Source of the DNA: Topomyia yanbarensis
Taxonomy: Eukaryota > Arthropoda > Insecta > Diptera > Culicidae
Direction: 5' to 3'
Length of the DNA: 64,000 nucleotides
Assembly (NCBI RefSeq): GCF_030247195.1
Contig: NC_080672.1
Location: forward strand, 14,570,001-14,634,000
The notes beneath the pieces are model-generated. The model ran no database searches and was not told the origin of the DNA. It saw nothing but the letters and a program-made list of their open reading frames with translations. Numbering within the stretch: the stretch's first letter is position 1; each line of letters begins with the position of its first letter. Below, in pieces: positions 45,105-59,110 of this stretch. Position numbers and translations under genes: made by a program.

Positions 45105-46879
45105 ATTTGTAGACTTTACCAGTGATGGGAAAAATCGTGGCGACGGATATTGAGTTTGATTGTGTGAAAATCCTGATAACAGTTTAGGCCGTATCAAGTA
45201 CATCGGACACGTTTTGAGTCAGCAAGCTCACTCCTCTTACTGTATTGGGGATAAATATAATCTTTCCTTGATAGATCCCGTGCCGAAAAATCTTCATCTG
45301 GTGGGTGGTCTCTCAATGAGGGTGGCGTATAAACCAACCAACTATAGGGAGTGGTTCGGTTGGCCAGTTACAACTTATGTAGATGGAGCTATATGACAAA
45401 ATCTTGAGAAAATGGAAAATGTGCCATTTTTGCGTGTAAAAATCTTTTGGAGAATTTGTGTTATTGCCGAGAATCATCGAAAATATACAATAATAAAATA
45501 GGTTGCGAAAAGCAATATATGTCATTATCACAGTTTATGGGTGTTTTTGTCGTGTAGTGCGTACGTAAGTTATGGAGTATCTTTGGTGCATGTGATAAAA
45601 ATATTAAAACAAACAACTTTACAAAAGAAAGTTTTTTGATAGGACTGTTTTGCTCTATGCAGTTGACGTGATTTTCTTCATCTTCGTAAATGCAACATGA
45701 TTTGATCAGTTACTGATTGTAACGTTTTTACGCCCGAGTTCCACAATGACTTCAGATTCGGTGTCGTTTGCACCTTGTACATTTAGTCTAGAATGTATCA
45801 TGGTTTCCTACCGTTTCAAATGTACTATCGAAATTCTGAATTGTCATGTTCAGTGGCGCTTCAATTCTTGGCTATCCATTGTTGTGATATTCGTTGAAAA
45901 TAAATAAAAAAAACTTTCTCAAAAAGATTATTTGAACGTTCTGTATTGTATCCCGGAACATATTAATAGAATTTTCTGTTTCCATTGTCTTTGTTTTGAA
46001 ATAGTTTCCACTAAGAACTTTCCGAAATTTCACTTCTCATTGTGTGCTGATTATTTGGTCAACCAAATGAGTCCTAGTTACTTATTTGTTCATTAAATTA
46101 CATCAGCCCCTTTCCAAAGTAAAATCATTGCTAGAGTAGAAATTATTTATGTACATACTGAATTGAAGATCCTTAGTTTGCCATATAAAATCTCGCTATC
46201 TCATATTGAGAACCGTAATCATATATTGATGTAGTGGTTTAAATTTGAACAAAAGAAGCTTCTTGACCAATTTGGAAAGGAGTTGAAAAAAAAAAACTTA
46301 AAAAGCAAATCGAGAGATTCTGGTCGAACGTTGATACGTGCAGTACATGGCCGTATTTCAATTGTATGTTGTTTCTACAAAATCAAATGAAACCAAGAGT
46401 ATGCAGCGGAAATTTGAATGACAACACTACTGATGTCACTGATGATTCCGAAATATATTAGCAAGAAAATGGTGAAAAGATTGGCACTTTCGAAACACTT
46501 AGCAGTTAACGAAGAAGAAGTTTTCGCTAAGCAGGAGAAAGAAAAAAAAGATTTACCACAGAGAAGAGATGATTAATATCGAGAAAAGGACATTGAATTT
46601 ACTTGAGAAAAAAAAATCGGAGAAAGCCCGGGACGAAGATTTTTTCGACAGCTTGTTTCCGCATGTGTGCCATGCTTCAATTTTTTTTGTAGGCTAAATA
46701 TTGCCTCAGCAACTGTGTGTTGCTCTTACATCCTGAAATATGACTTCAAGATTTAACTTCTTACCGCAGATATTTTATATTCATAACATTTTATGTGTAG
46801 ATTTGTTGACTATTTTCGGCAAATTGATGTCTATTTCTGTTTTATTGGTACACGAAGTTATATCGAGTGTGGAATTTTG
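45105..46879. other. No gene recognised
   Basis: AT-rich, with no recognisable coding sequence or repeat. Confidence 0.5.
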
Positions 46880-47215
46880 TTATTCTAAAACATATCCGAA
46901 GTTTTGTAACATTCTGCTTTCTTAATTTTCTGTAGTGATTATATCACAACCTAAAAAAAGTCTAATCGAATCCAAAGCTTCGTAGTATTCAATGTTGTAA
47001 AGTACAGCGAAATGTCACAGCTTTCGATAAATTTTATTAAACCTTTCCGAAACTATGTTACCATATATGCATCACAGTGACACGGAACGGTAAAAGGCAT
47101 CGAAAAATAATATACCGGTTAAGTACATGCAAACTACATGGGAATTAACAGTGAAACAACGGAGTGGCTCATCAACTACTCCTCCGTTCACATTGATGTC
47201 TGTGATGAGGTGAAA
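46880..47215 (-). repeat. Unnamed dispersed repeat, copy 1 (minus orientation)
   Basis: On the minus strand it contains tcacagacatcaatgtgaac, gttgtgatataatcact and gaatgttacaaaacttcgga followed by tatgtttta. These occur in the same order in the plus-strand copies at 49619-49958 and 61966-62308. No conserved reading frame was found. Confidence 0.7.
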
Positions 47216-49158
47216 TAGAATTATGCGTACGTGCATCCAAACCAATCATTCCAAATCTGCCCAAGTGGCAAGTGTAAGTGTGGTGAGAATTATCAGAAAT
47301 TTCAAGCAGATTTGAAAATGTTCCAGTTTCTGTCGTTGGTTAAAATGCCATCAATAGCTTCGGTATTTTTGAAACCCTAAAAAAATACTTTTATCGTCAA
47401 AGACCGGAATTGTTTTTGAATAATATTCATCATCTTGTAACCGCTGAATACCCAAACAGCACGCGGTGGCAGAACAAAAAAAAAACGCATACAAAAACTA
47501 CTTGCACACTTTGTAGAACACACAAAAACCGCTTCGCATTTTCCCGAAGGCACCGCAACAAACAATTATCGATAGAGTTTAAGAAAGTGCTGAAGCAAAT
47601 TTTCGAACAATGCTGGGCGCAGAATTGGCGCCAGCCATCATCGCAGAAACACGAGGGGGGGAAGCTGATGTTAGCACTGAATGCACCCGCGATAAATAGC
47701 AAGCTCTGTGCGTTTCCAGGAGACCCCACCAGTTCTTCAAACCGTTCTCCGTGAACCGCATCGCCTACTGCTGTTGTTGTTGTTGCACATCGGCAGCTTT
47801 ACAACGCAGGACGATGTGGTGACGCGCGCGCGGGTAAAGTTACTTCCTTCTTCGGAACAAAACGGCACAGTCAGCCAGCCAGTAGTAGCAGCAGCGTGTA
47901 GAGACTCTATTGTAGATATATACACGCGCGCATAATACAAGAGAAACATTCCGTTTGAAGTTTTGCTCGCGATAAGTGAACAGATAAACGAAGAAAACAA
48001 TATTTGCCATTGCACTTATCGCTTCGCTTCGCGGGGGTGGAAAAATGCTATGCTTGCCGTTGGCTTCCCGCAGTCAAGTTCAAGATCCTTCCCCCGCGCA
48101 GCGGTTGTACGTTCTAATATATTCGTAATCCATATCAGTTGCATTAGTTTTGTGGGTCGAATGTGCAGCTATTTGTTGCTTTTATGCATCCACTCGATAT
48201 TTTAAGATGTGTATATGAAGATTGATTATAATATTTTGGCAAACAATTTGCTCTAATAGTCAAATAATCGAGTTGAACAGTTCCTAAATTGTAATTTCAT
48301 AATTTTTCTTTGGAATGCAAACAATTCGTTGGAATGAAAAAAAAAAAGAAAATTATTCTACTGTTCAACAGGAATAAAATCGGTCTACTTTGATTGCAGA
48401 ATTCTTTGGAGACATCCGACTTCACCTTGACGGCTTATATGCGTGTGAAAAATAGCCATAGCAACACCCAAACTAAACACTACGAAACGACTCCATTTAT
48501 TGTACACCAACAATAATCTGCTGTTAAGGCTGTAGCATCGGAAACTTTTGCTCCGAAGCTGTTGCATCGTAACATTTTACCGAAAATAATAGGAAAACTG
48601 GTTTACATTTGCAGCAGCTAGCAGCATCAGCAGCAAGGCGTGGTGGAAAACTTTTGCTGTCGTTCCCCGGAAGTTGATCGCAGAGAACGAGTGCAAATTC
48701 CCACAGGAGCTGCAGAAGATAATAATTTTTAATGTAATTACTTCCTCCCAGTATAGCTAACAATGCAGCTGGTAAGCAGTTTTATTATTATATCCCGAGC
48801 GCAGGAGTGCATCTTCCTCCTCCCCCTGGGGGGAAGCTGACGAAATGTACCGGGAAAGCTACCGGAGACTGTAGAATTTGCTCTAATTGTGTCTTCGGAA
48901 ACGAGTTGTAAGGAGTTGTTTTAACATCAAATTAGCGATTTATTTGGTATTTGGACATTGTGACTTCATCTTAAAACCTCAATACGTTGACCCAAATAAT
49001 AGAACAAAGGTTTGAACTTAAATTTTACCTAATTGTACCCCTTAACCTGCATCGTAAGTGCGTTTATCATCAAATCCGTTCTGCAGGTACAAGGTAAATC
49101 CATTCGCTACGTGTCGAACCATTGACTTCAACCACTCATTTCGGATTGCTATTACAAC
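47216..49158. other. Single-copy-looking DNA with GC-rich, promoter-like blocks
   Basis: 47400-48100 and 48590-48850 are GC-richer, with CAG/CAA triplet clusters and CpG-rich words (gacgcgcgcgcgggt near 47821). At 48763-48771 the sequence aacaATGCAGCTG runs directly into a good splice donor, gtaagc, which would suit a first coding exon of three codons, but no partner exon is visible. Many overlapping frames on both strands lack motifs. Confidence 0.35.
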
Positions 49159-49332
49159 ATGTCACTTACCGAAGTTCAGCCGAGGCGCAAGCCGCGCGGC
49201 ACATTTGATGTTGGCACAAAAAACGTAGCTTTCGATAGCTGGCTGTTCGGATCGCAGTTGGCCGTGGTACCGACGTTGGTCGACGAAAAGTCCTTGTCGT
49301 CATTTAACTTGACCGTGGCGAACTTAGTTTAA
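49159..49332. other. Coding-like GC-rich island, strand and function unknown
   Basis: The plus strand has a 57-codon frame (start MSLTEVQPRRKPRGTFDV) from ATG 49159 to TAA 49332. The minus strand has an open frame from 49328 to a TGA at 49176 (ATVKLNDDKDFSST, then TTANCDPNSQLSKATFF) with GC-rich third positions, a plausible acceptor (ag at 49324-49323) and a perfect donor gtaagtg at 49169. The minus frame stops seven bases before that donor. I recognise no protein family in either. It could be a host exon or an old retroelement piece. Confidence 0.3.
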
Positions 49333-49618
49333 ACAACATAAAAAAGTCTATGTATGTCTAATTTAATTAAATTGAAAGAGCAAGTAAAATCGCCGGCATG
49401 GGTTGCGCAGTGAATGATCGGATAACTAAACCGCGAAAAAAAGTTGCAATTTTAAAACACTATTATTATTTTTTTAAATAATTTGTGCTTTTAAATTTTA
49501 ATTGTGCACTTACATGCTCTCTGCGATAATTAGAAGTCAAAAGTATTTTCTAGTAGATGAAAATGCGAAAAGAAACAATTTTTTGAAACAAACTGCTGCT
49601 TCTATAATAGTGTTATTT

Positions 49619-49958
49619 TCACTATCACAGACATCATCATATACGGAGCAGCGACAGCTGTCCCGGTTCGTGTTTACTTGTTACTTCCTACGGCGTTTGC
49701 ATCGTTTGAACTTGAATGTTATTGTGAAGTACCTTAATCCGTTCAGGTTTACTGTAAAGCATGAATGATAGCAAAGTTTCGGATATGTTCAACGAATCGG
49801 TCACAGGAGTTGTGATATTATCACATTGGTATAAATTTTTGAATGCTACAAAGTTTCGGATGTACTATAGAAAAGTATTTACGTTGTGATATTATCACTA
49901 CGGAAAACTTTTATGAATGTAACGAAACTTCGGATATGTTTTAGAAAAATACAAACGC
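49619..49958 (+). repeat. Unnamed dispersed repeat, copy 2
   Basis: Contains two internal near-repeats of gttgtgatattatcac followed about 20-30 bp later by gaatg.(c/t)aa.aaa.tttcgga, spaced about 80 bp. It is homologous to 61966-62308 (plus) and 46880-47215 (minus). Confidence 0.75.
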
Positions 49959-50244
49959 TGATGGATAGGGTTAGGGACACCACTGGATTGATTTCCAGGG
50001 CATTTTGAGGAAAATTTATACAGATTTGATCAAACTTCAATCGCTAAAGAATTGTTGCATTTTTGCTGTAGTTGACTTGTGTTAAAATTGATAAAATAAG
50101 CAACGCATTTGTATAATTTTACTTTCTGGTGTTAGGTCTATATTCGAAGATTGTAGTGTATTTTCCTTCTTTGTTAACGATAATTTGTATCAGCAGATCT
50201 CGTGCTCGATTGCACGATTCAGGGTAATATCCTTTGTGTCGCAA

Positions 50245-50616
50245 TTATTGACACTGTTCTCGAATTTGCCGCAACAGAAGCATTGCTGTGGTGGTGACTA
50301 GTAGTACTTTCGGACGTTTAATTACGATCAACAGAGTGTAAGTAGGAGCGCCATTCATCATCTTGGTGATTCTACGCAATTCAACAACTTTCTGGTTTTT
50401 CAAGTCAGACAGGATCACTTCCGTTTCCGGGGTTTGGTACCCAAAACGTATACTCCCTAGGACTTGTTGAGATGGAGGCCCGTTGTTCAGATGTTCAATT
50501 TCCAAGAGCAAATCTTCAAGATAAAAACGTTCTGGGCTTGCGTACAATTTATTCGTATGCAAGGACAACTCGAACTTGTACACGATATTGTGCAAGGTGA
50601 AGGTACACACATACAT
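50245..50616 (-). pseudogene. Possible retroelement gag/ORF1 fragment
   Basis: A 123-codon minus-strand frame includes GSIRFGYQTPETEVILSDLK, KVVELRRITKMMNGAPTYTL and LLIVIKRPKV. This has the pattern (hydrophobic strand, loop, helix, RI-K, basic strand) of the small domain found in ORF1 of several mosquito non-LTR elements, which I recall only loosely. No zinc knuckle or RT is adjacent. It could equally be a chance frame. Confidence 0.35.
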
Positions 50617-51302
50617 TTACCACATTCCCAGTTCAATCATTTACTGGAACTTATTCTTTCTAAGGACAGCGATGCCAGATATGAAGACATGTCTTCATTT
50701 AGAAGATATTTCAAATATTGTGAAGACTGATTTCATGGTCGTAGAAGACAAATGAAGACATTTTTTATTACATTTGAAAAATATACCTGCTATCCATGTT
50801 TATGGATTCCAGTGAGTGTTGTCACTGGATCTCCTGCAGAACGCGGCGAAATATTTCCTTATGGCCGTACTTTGAAGCTTTCCAACGATTTTCATGGCAG
50901 TAACAAAAAAAAAAATTACCACTTCTCAACACTTAACACATAAAATTGTTACTATTTGGAGAAAAGAAAATATGCGTGAAAAAATTGACGTCTGCACCCA
51001 AGCGACGTCTACTGCGATATCAATTTTACGATAGGTGGAATTATGCATACACTGCTTCTTGCATATACGCATTCCAAAACGTCGTCATATTATGAAGAAC
51101 TGCTTAAATTTGACTGAAAAAGAATCCGTTGGTTCCTGGGGATGTCAGGATACATTGAAAGTAAAATTAAGTATATGATATCAATTCTAATGGTGCCTAT
51201 TGGTTAGATATTCGGATAAATGGCTAAAACATAATTTTTGTAGCAGCTCCATCGCTATTTAAAATACCTTACTAGTAGGTTTATGTAAAGTATTTTTTTT
51301 AT
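50617..51302. other. No gene recognised
   Basis: Nothing recognisable on either strand. Confidence 0.5.
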
Positions 51303-51374
51303 TTAATTCGTTTATTTGGTAAGGCACGTTTGCGTTAGCTTAAAGGTGCCATTTTGAATTGTTTTACATTTTGG
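51303..51374 (-). repeat. Truncated 3' tail of the RNase H-clade retrotransposon family
   Basis: cgtttatttggtaaggcacg...gcgttagcttaaaggtgcca followed by gttttacattttg. It matches 39641-39710 and 30047-30122 and is in the same (minus) orientation. Confidence 0.65.
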
Positions 51375-51457
51375 GTTACACATTTAATATAATGTTGTTT
51401 TTATATAATGAAACTAAAGAAATTTTTTCCTTTTGGGGGTGGGATATGAAATTTTTT

Positions 51458-51699
<242 letters not shown>

Positions 51700-53322
51700 C
51701 AGGGTGTTTGGTTCATGGTTAAGAATCTCCCGGGGGGTGATAGACTGTCATATTTGGAGAAAAAAATTGCTCTACACATACCATCAAATCTCAACCGTTA
51801 CAGAGTTATTGAACTTTTTGTGTGAAAAACGTATTTGTCTTAAAATACCTCTAACTTTAAAAGTGTACTTTGTATTTTAAATGTTTTAGTTCCATTCGAA
51901 AGGTGAGAACATTTCGCATTGAGTGATGCTCTCACATGTTTCAGCTAATGAGTTTAAGTAGCCTTTTCAAAGTAATTTATTGAAAATTAAACAATTTCAA
52001 ACGATTTTTCGTTCATTTCTTGAAAATCCTAATAGTTAACCTCATCATTTAAATAATTCAGATTGTTAGTCTTGATGAGCTGCTTAATTTGTTCTTTGAC
52101 ATGATACACTTACCTTTCCTTATTTTCATGATCTTGGTTATTCAACTTGGATATTTTTATCTCATTTTCACTAGTACCAGCTCTAATTGAAAAATTACGG
52201 CGCTTATTGTACTTTTTTTTCTTTTTATTCAATAGCCAGGAAAATTTTACAGTGAAAAATGTATTAATACCTTTCAGTCAAGTGAATTTAGTATTCTTTT
52301 AAAAGTAAATTAGTTTAAAGTTAGTGCTATTATTGGCATTTTCGTTAATTTTTTTAAAATAGTAAATAATAAACATCACCATTATTATCATGGAAATAAT
52401 GCATCTCAGCAAGTTCTACAGTTCTTTATTTGACTCCATTCAATTATCTCTTTTGGTTTCGACGCAAAATCGTTTTTATCACATCGTTTCATATGCAAAA
52501 ATAATGATTTCGAACCCACTACATTTGTAGGGAGCTCATGCTGTGTTAACTATTAAATAGCAGCAAAATGAAAAGAGATATAGACAAAGTGTCTAATAAA
52601 AAGTTATAGAGAACATTAGGGGCATCAAATGAACAATAGTTACGATAAATTTTGTTGATTAATAATTAGAATAATTAAAAAGCTCTCCAAAAAACACAAA
52701 TTTTGAGTTATTTCGTTAGTAAAAAATCATTTAGCACACTTAACTAAAAGATATTTGTACATACACTGATAGAACATTTTCTCAGCTTTCCAATGAAATC
52801 TTGCTAATAACGATATAAAGCATATATTTTAGATTAGAGTCTTTTAAGCACTTGCAAGTCGGTTACAGGAAAAGTATAGTAATGAAATTACAAAGAAATG
52901 AGAAGAGATAGAAATATGACGTCCAAGAACAAATCATGCATCGTCCCAAAACCCAACTTTTGGATAATGGATATTGCTATAATCATACTTCATTATTTCG
53001 AGAAAATTAGCAAAAACCTCCTCAAAAACACTAACTTTTAACTTCTTTACAGTTAAAAGGTAATTAAAACTAATTAGTTAAAAGATATGAGAAGACCATT
53101 CAATAGGAAATTTTCTCACCTTTCGAATGGAACTGAAACATTTAAAATACAAAGTATACTTTTTAAGCTAGAGGTATTTTAAGACAAATAAGTTTTTTAC
53201 ACAAAAAGTTCAATAACTCTGTAACGGTTGAGATTTGATGGTATGTGTAGAACAATTTTTTTCTCCAAATATGGCAGTCTATCACCCCCCGAGAGATTCT
53301 TAACCATGAACCAAACACCCTG
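51700..53322 (+). mobile_element. 1623-bp modular TIR element, copy 2
   Basis: Colinear with 14774-16396 and of identical length, with the same CAGGGTG/CACCCTG ends. It is flanked by the (TA)n tract on the left and by TATA (53323-53326) on the right, where copy 3 begins in inverse orientation. Divergence from copy 1 is a few percent with small indels. No coding capacity. Confidence 0.85.
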
Positions 53323-53326
53323 TATA

Positions 53327-55087
<1,761 letters not shown>

Positions 55088-55224
55088 AAATGTTCAAAAC
55101 CAACAACTCAGGGAACGGGTTTGGGTAGTCAAGGTAGGAAAGCTAGCTGTTGGTATAGAATTAATGCTCTTCACCTACGAGGACAATCTGGGCGGCAAAT
55201 TTCAGACTGTCTAATTTACTGAGC

Positions 55225-55945
55225 CCTTCAGTTCCCTTGTGCAATTCAGTACCACTTCCTCTTTGAGCTTCCGACTGGTTCGCGAACTACTCGGTCTAGT
55301 CCCCGACGATAGATCTAGCCTACTCCTAACGAAAAGTTCCCCGGCGAGAGAAGTTTGAGCCAACCAGCCAGGTGCTGCGGTCAGTTCGGCGATTCCGGTA
55401 GAGTAGGGCATCCGGTTTGCTGGAACCCCGGCGCAGCTGGTAGTGTATCGTCGCGATCTACGCGGTCTCGTTCCCGGCGGTGAATCTGACTGTACACTGA
55501 CGGAGAGGTCCCAGACGAAAGAAGTTCTCCCGATACCGATTCTTCAGTACTACAACTTCTTGAGCCCTTTGGCTACGTGACCGGTGCCATTTAGCACCGC
55601 AACTCTTTTAAGCCCTTTAGTTCTCTTCTTGGGCCATTTAGCACTACTTCCTTGATGATCAATTCAGCTCCTCGACTTGTTCGCGGTCTAGTCCCCGACG
55701 ATGGACCTGACCTACACCGACAGAGAATTCCCCGACGAGAGAAGTTCTCCCGAGATCGAGCTAATCAGCTAGGTGCCGAGGTCAGTCTGACGAATCCGCA
55801 TGGCGTTTCGACGACTCATACTCGCTGCTCTGTTGCAGTCTACTCGACTAGCCCTCGGTGGTGAATCTAGCTTATTCCTGCGGAGAGTTCCCTGGCGGTG
55901 ATTGCTCTCCCGAAACCGTTGTTCGATGTCCATTCCGTTGTAAGA
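55225..55945. repeat. GC-rich tandem repeat, ~390-bp units made of two related halves
   Basis: The motif cggtctagtccccgacgat and variants occurs at about 55290, 55464, 55686 and 55844. The first and third, and the second and fourth, are most alike, giving a ~380-394 bp higher-order period. Each is followed by gagagttccccggcgagaga-like sequence. A further weaker copy lies at about 57880-58020, on the other side of the R1-like pseudogene, suggesting that the repeats belong to the untranslated ends of that element. Confidence 0.6.
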
Positions 55946-57760
55946 CTGTCATGATCTACATCAGCGGTTCTCAACTTTTTTCGTACCACGGACTCCTTAG
56001 ATATCACACTGGGTTGCTGCAGACCCCCATAGATAAACATCAATTTTGTATGTTATCAATATGTTATTTTCAATTTGTTAGGAAACATGACCTGAAATTT
56101 CAATATGCACTCGGAAAATATATTTTTCTTCGCGGACTCCCAGCCCTAGGGGTCCGCGGACCCCAGGTTGAGAATCACTGATCTACATCATATCTCTGTT
56201 TACTGCGTTCCACGTCTCTACGCCGCTTGTCATTCTGTAGGCTACATTATCCGGGTTAATGTCCGGTCCTCCCGTTTTAAGTACCTCCCTGCACGTCACT
56301 TCAAACCTCGGACATTCAAAGACGCTCCGGTGTCTCCTCGACGATCTCACACTCCAAGCACAGTGTTGACGTTGCGTACCCACACCGATGAAGATACTCC
56401 TTAAGCAGCCGTGGCTCGGTAGGAGCTGTTTCAGGTGGAAGGTCATCTCTCCGTGCTTTCTATTGACCCACGCCGACAGGTTTGGATGAGCCGGTAGGTC
56501 CACTTTCCTTTCTCCGTATTGTCCCATTCCTGCTGCCACGTCACCATCGAATCGATTCTCATCATCTTCCTCACGTTTCTGGCGTTTCATTGTTTGTAGC
56601 ACTTGATATCCTCCGTCAGTGTAATGCAGATGGGGATCATCTCGGCGACAAGGCATACTGCCTCCGGTACGCAATCGCAACTCGTACGACCAGCAGTCGA
56701 AGCGTCCTGTTCAGCTTTTCGCGGTTTCATTGTCTCCGTCACCGACACCTCCATTTCTTCAAGTGTCTCACCGTTAGTGACACATCGTCTACGAAACCAA
56801 CGATTTTCACTTTCCTGGGAAGCCGCAGTGTTAAGACCCCATCGTACATCTCATTCCAAAGTGTTGGACAGAGAATGGAGCCCTGAGGAACGCCCGCTGT
56901 GACTCGCATTGCCTATTGCCCGTTTGTTCGTCTGGTACAGCAGTTCTCTACTCTGGAAGTAGCTCTTCAGGCTCATTCTTTTATGCCACGCTGCGGCATT
57001 GGTCTATTCGAGGCTGGATGGCTCGGTGACTTCCCACACTTTAGCAGCAACATCAGTTTCTGCACCTTCCTCATTTCGGGGATTACCATCATCTAAAGAC
57101 TGCAGCAGTAGCATCCTGAACATGTCCGGATATGCCAAGATCGCTGCTTTCAGTGCCACGGTTGGTATTCCATCCGGACCGGGGATTTTCTTTTATTTTA
57201 GTCACATCGACGCGTCTTTGAGCTCGTCGTTAGTCACTTGCCACTCGGCTGTGTTACCTCCTTTTTCTTCGCCGTACGGTGTCGGTGACCAGCTAGTTGA
57301 ATCGTGATTCGGGAAGAGCCCCTCAACGATTATCTTTAGCTTACCCGGGTATATTTCACCTGGTGTCGACGGACACTCGCCTTCGTCATGACGACTCAGT
57401 ACGCGTCGCCCAGGGATTGGCGTTTATATCTCAGCACAGCTACTTATGGCAATTGGCTTGCTGAGCTTGATCTCCCGTTTTAAAGAGTCCCTACCTTCTC
57501 GAAACGTCGCTTGCGCTCCTCTCTCACTCTCCGATCTTACGCTCTGAGCCCGCCTTCTGTATCTAAGACAAGCAGCGTGTAGCGTACTGAGCTACTCATT
57601 TAACCTGTAAGCTGCACGCCGTCTACTGCATGGTCCTAGTTTTCGTGACATTGTAACGTCACAAGTCGTCACAATCCTTCTTGTTAAATCAGCCGCATCA
57701 ACGTACTTGATTCCGTTGTTCGCCGAAGTAACTCAACAAAGAGGTTTTCGTTAAAGGCTT
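55905..57760 (-). pseudogene. R1-like non-LTR retrotransposon ORF2 remnant
   Basis: On the minus strand the motifs run: GPDGIPTVALKAAILAYPDM (about 57180), GVPQGSILCPTLWNEMYDGV (about 56880), KIVGFVDDVSLT (RT catalytic box FVDD, about 56785). The C-terminal knuckle follows at 56440-56200 (HLKQLLPSHGCLR, FECPRFEVTCREVL, NPDNVAYRM, ETWNAVNRD), and after the hAT MITE a last piece, IMTVLQRNGHRTT. This order and wording are those of R1-clade elements. Frame changes and stops are frequent, so it is dead. No rDNA is adjacent, so it is not an R1 in its ribosomal target; it is either a dispersed R1-clade family or displaced. Confidence 0.8.
55962..56180. mobile_element. hAT MITE (CAG.GGTTCTCAAC ends), 219 bp, 8-bp target duplication
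   Basis: The ends CAGCGGTTCTCAAC and GTTGAGAATCACTG are the classic hAT CAGTGGTTCTCAACCT-type terminus. The exact 8-bp duplication atctacat (55954-55961, 56181-56188) interrupts the R1-like C-terminus between NRDMM and IMTVLQ. It contains no transposase. Confidence 0.9.
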
Positions 57761-58029
57761 TCGTCTTCCACTTTAGCTTGCGGCCCGTCCTTCTTCGTGC
57801 TGCAGCAGGGTTCCATTGGCCGATGCGGTAGCGAATCGGCTGGTGGTCTCTATGGGGATACTTCTCTCACACTCTCCAGTCCATGTTCGCCGTCAGTCAA
57901 GGACTACAGAATGTGGCGAAATTTCTCTCGGTACCGATATCCGTTTCGTGAACCAATAAGCTCTCAGCTCCTCGCTTCGCCGCGATCTACTTGTTATAGT
58001 CCTCGGCGGTTGAGCTAGCCTCTCCAACG

Positions 58030-58855
58030 CACAGTGGTGGCTCTTCAAACAAAAGTTGGACAAAACCTCAAATGTTATTAGGCTCAAAATCACAATTTAA
58101 GCCAATTTTGAGGTGCTGAGCTCATTTTTGATGTCAAAAGTCGTAAAATATTAAATGCATTTTTCCATACAGTGTCATTGAACCTTTCTTATAAGTATGA
58201 TCCCGTTTTCATGATAGATTTTCCGTTACTGTTCACCAATGTCAACAATATCATAAAAAATGAAGAACACTACTTAAAAACCATTGTTGAACGTGTTGGT
58301 TTACTGTAGATTGTCTAACTATTTTACACAAAACACCATGTGTTTCCATATCAGCAACAAAGCTTCAAAATCTGCTTAAACCTTTTTGCGCACCTAGGCG
58401 CAGAACAAGACCAAGATATTCGAAAAGTAGAGGTAATTTCACATAAAATGTATACTATGTGACCGTTCCGAAATGATTCCGAAATTTGTACAGAATACAT
58501 TAGTGAACAAAGTATTTTTGATCTGACCACCTTAAACATATTTAAACTAAAAAGTCATAGTTACAAGCAAATTTACCAAATGTAGTTTACTCACTAACCA
58601 AGTTCTTTTATTCCTCTACACAATGAAACTAGTTGTGCTAAAATCGCACCAAAATCAAAAGAGCAACATGCATTTGAAGTGAACAGAGCAATGGTGGTTT
58701 CGGAAATGAAAATCATTAAAAAATCCGGACTTTGGTTCGTTTAAACTCGTGTTAAAAATCTTATCTAATGATCATAAAATTTCGAATATACATCATTCAA
58801 TACATGGAAAATTTAGGAAAAATATAAAATATCATTATTTCAAAAATAAATTTTT
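58030..58855. other. No gene recognised
   Basis: AT-rich. No recognisable content apart from the R1-side repeat remnant at its left edge. Confidence 0.5.
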
Positions 58856-59110
58856 GAGGTTTTGGCCAGCTTCCGGCCACTGTGCAACGTGCCGTCAGGT
58901 AGGTGTCGAGTCTGCAGCCAATTTTCACTACAAGGAAATATTTTCACATGATAACTTTTGCAAATGAAACTTTAAGAATTTCATTTAAAATTTTAGGCAT
59001 ATTTTTGTTTAACGTATTGATTTTTTTCAAAATTCTCCAAAATGTTTCGTGGGAGTTTCTCGTAGACGCCGGGAGTTTGTCTACCCATTTCCTGGATCAA
59101 GGAAGGGTTG
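58856..59110 (-). pseudogene. BEL/Pao-type gag fragment, downstream part
   Basis: Minus-strand translation gives NPSLIQEMGRQTPGVYEKLP, continuing RNILENFEK, the gag segment that in BEL/Pao elements reads NPSLVQELVDKLP. It continues the gag found at 60520-61437 on the other side of a 1.4-kb insertion. Stops follow. Confidence 0.6.
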
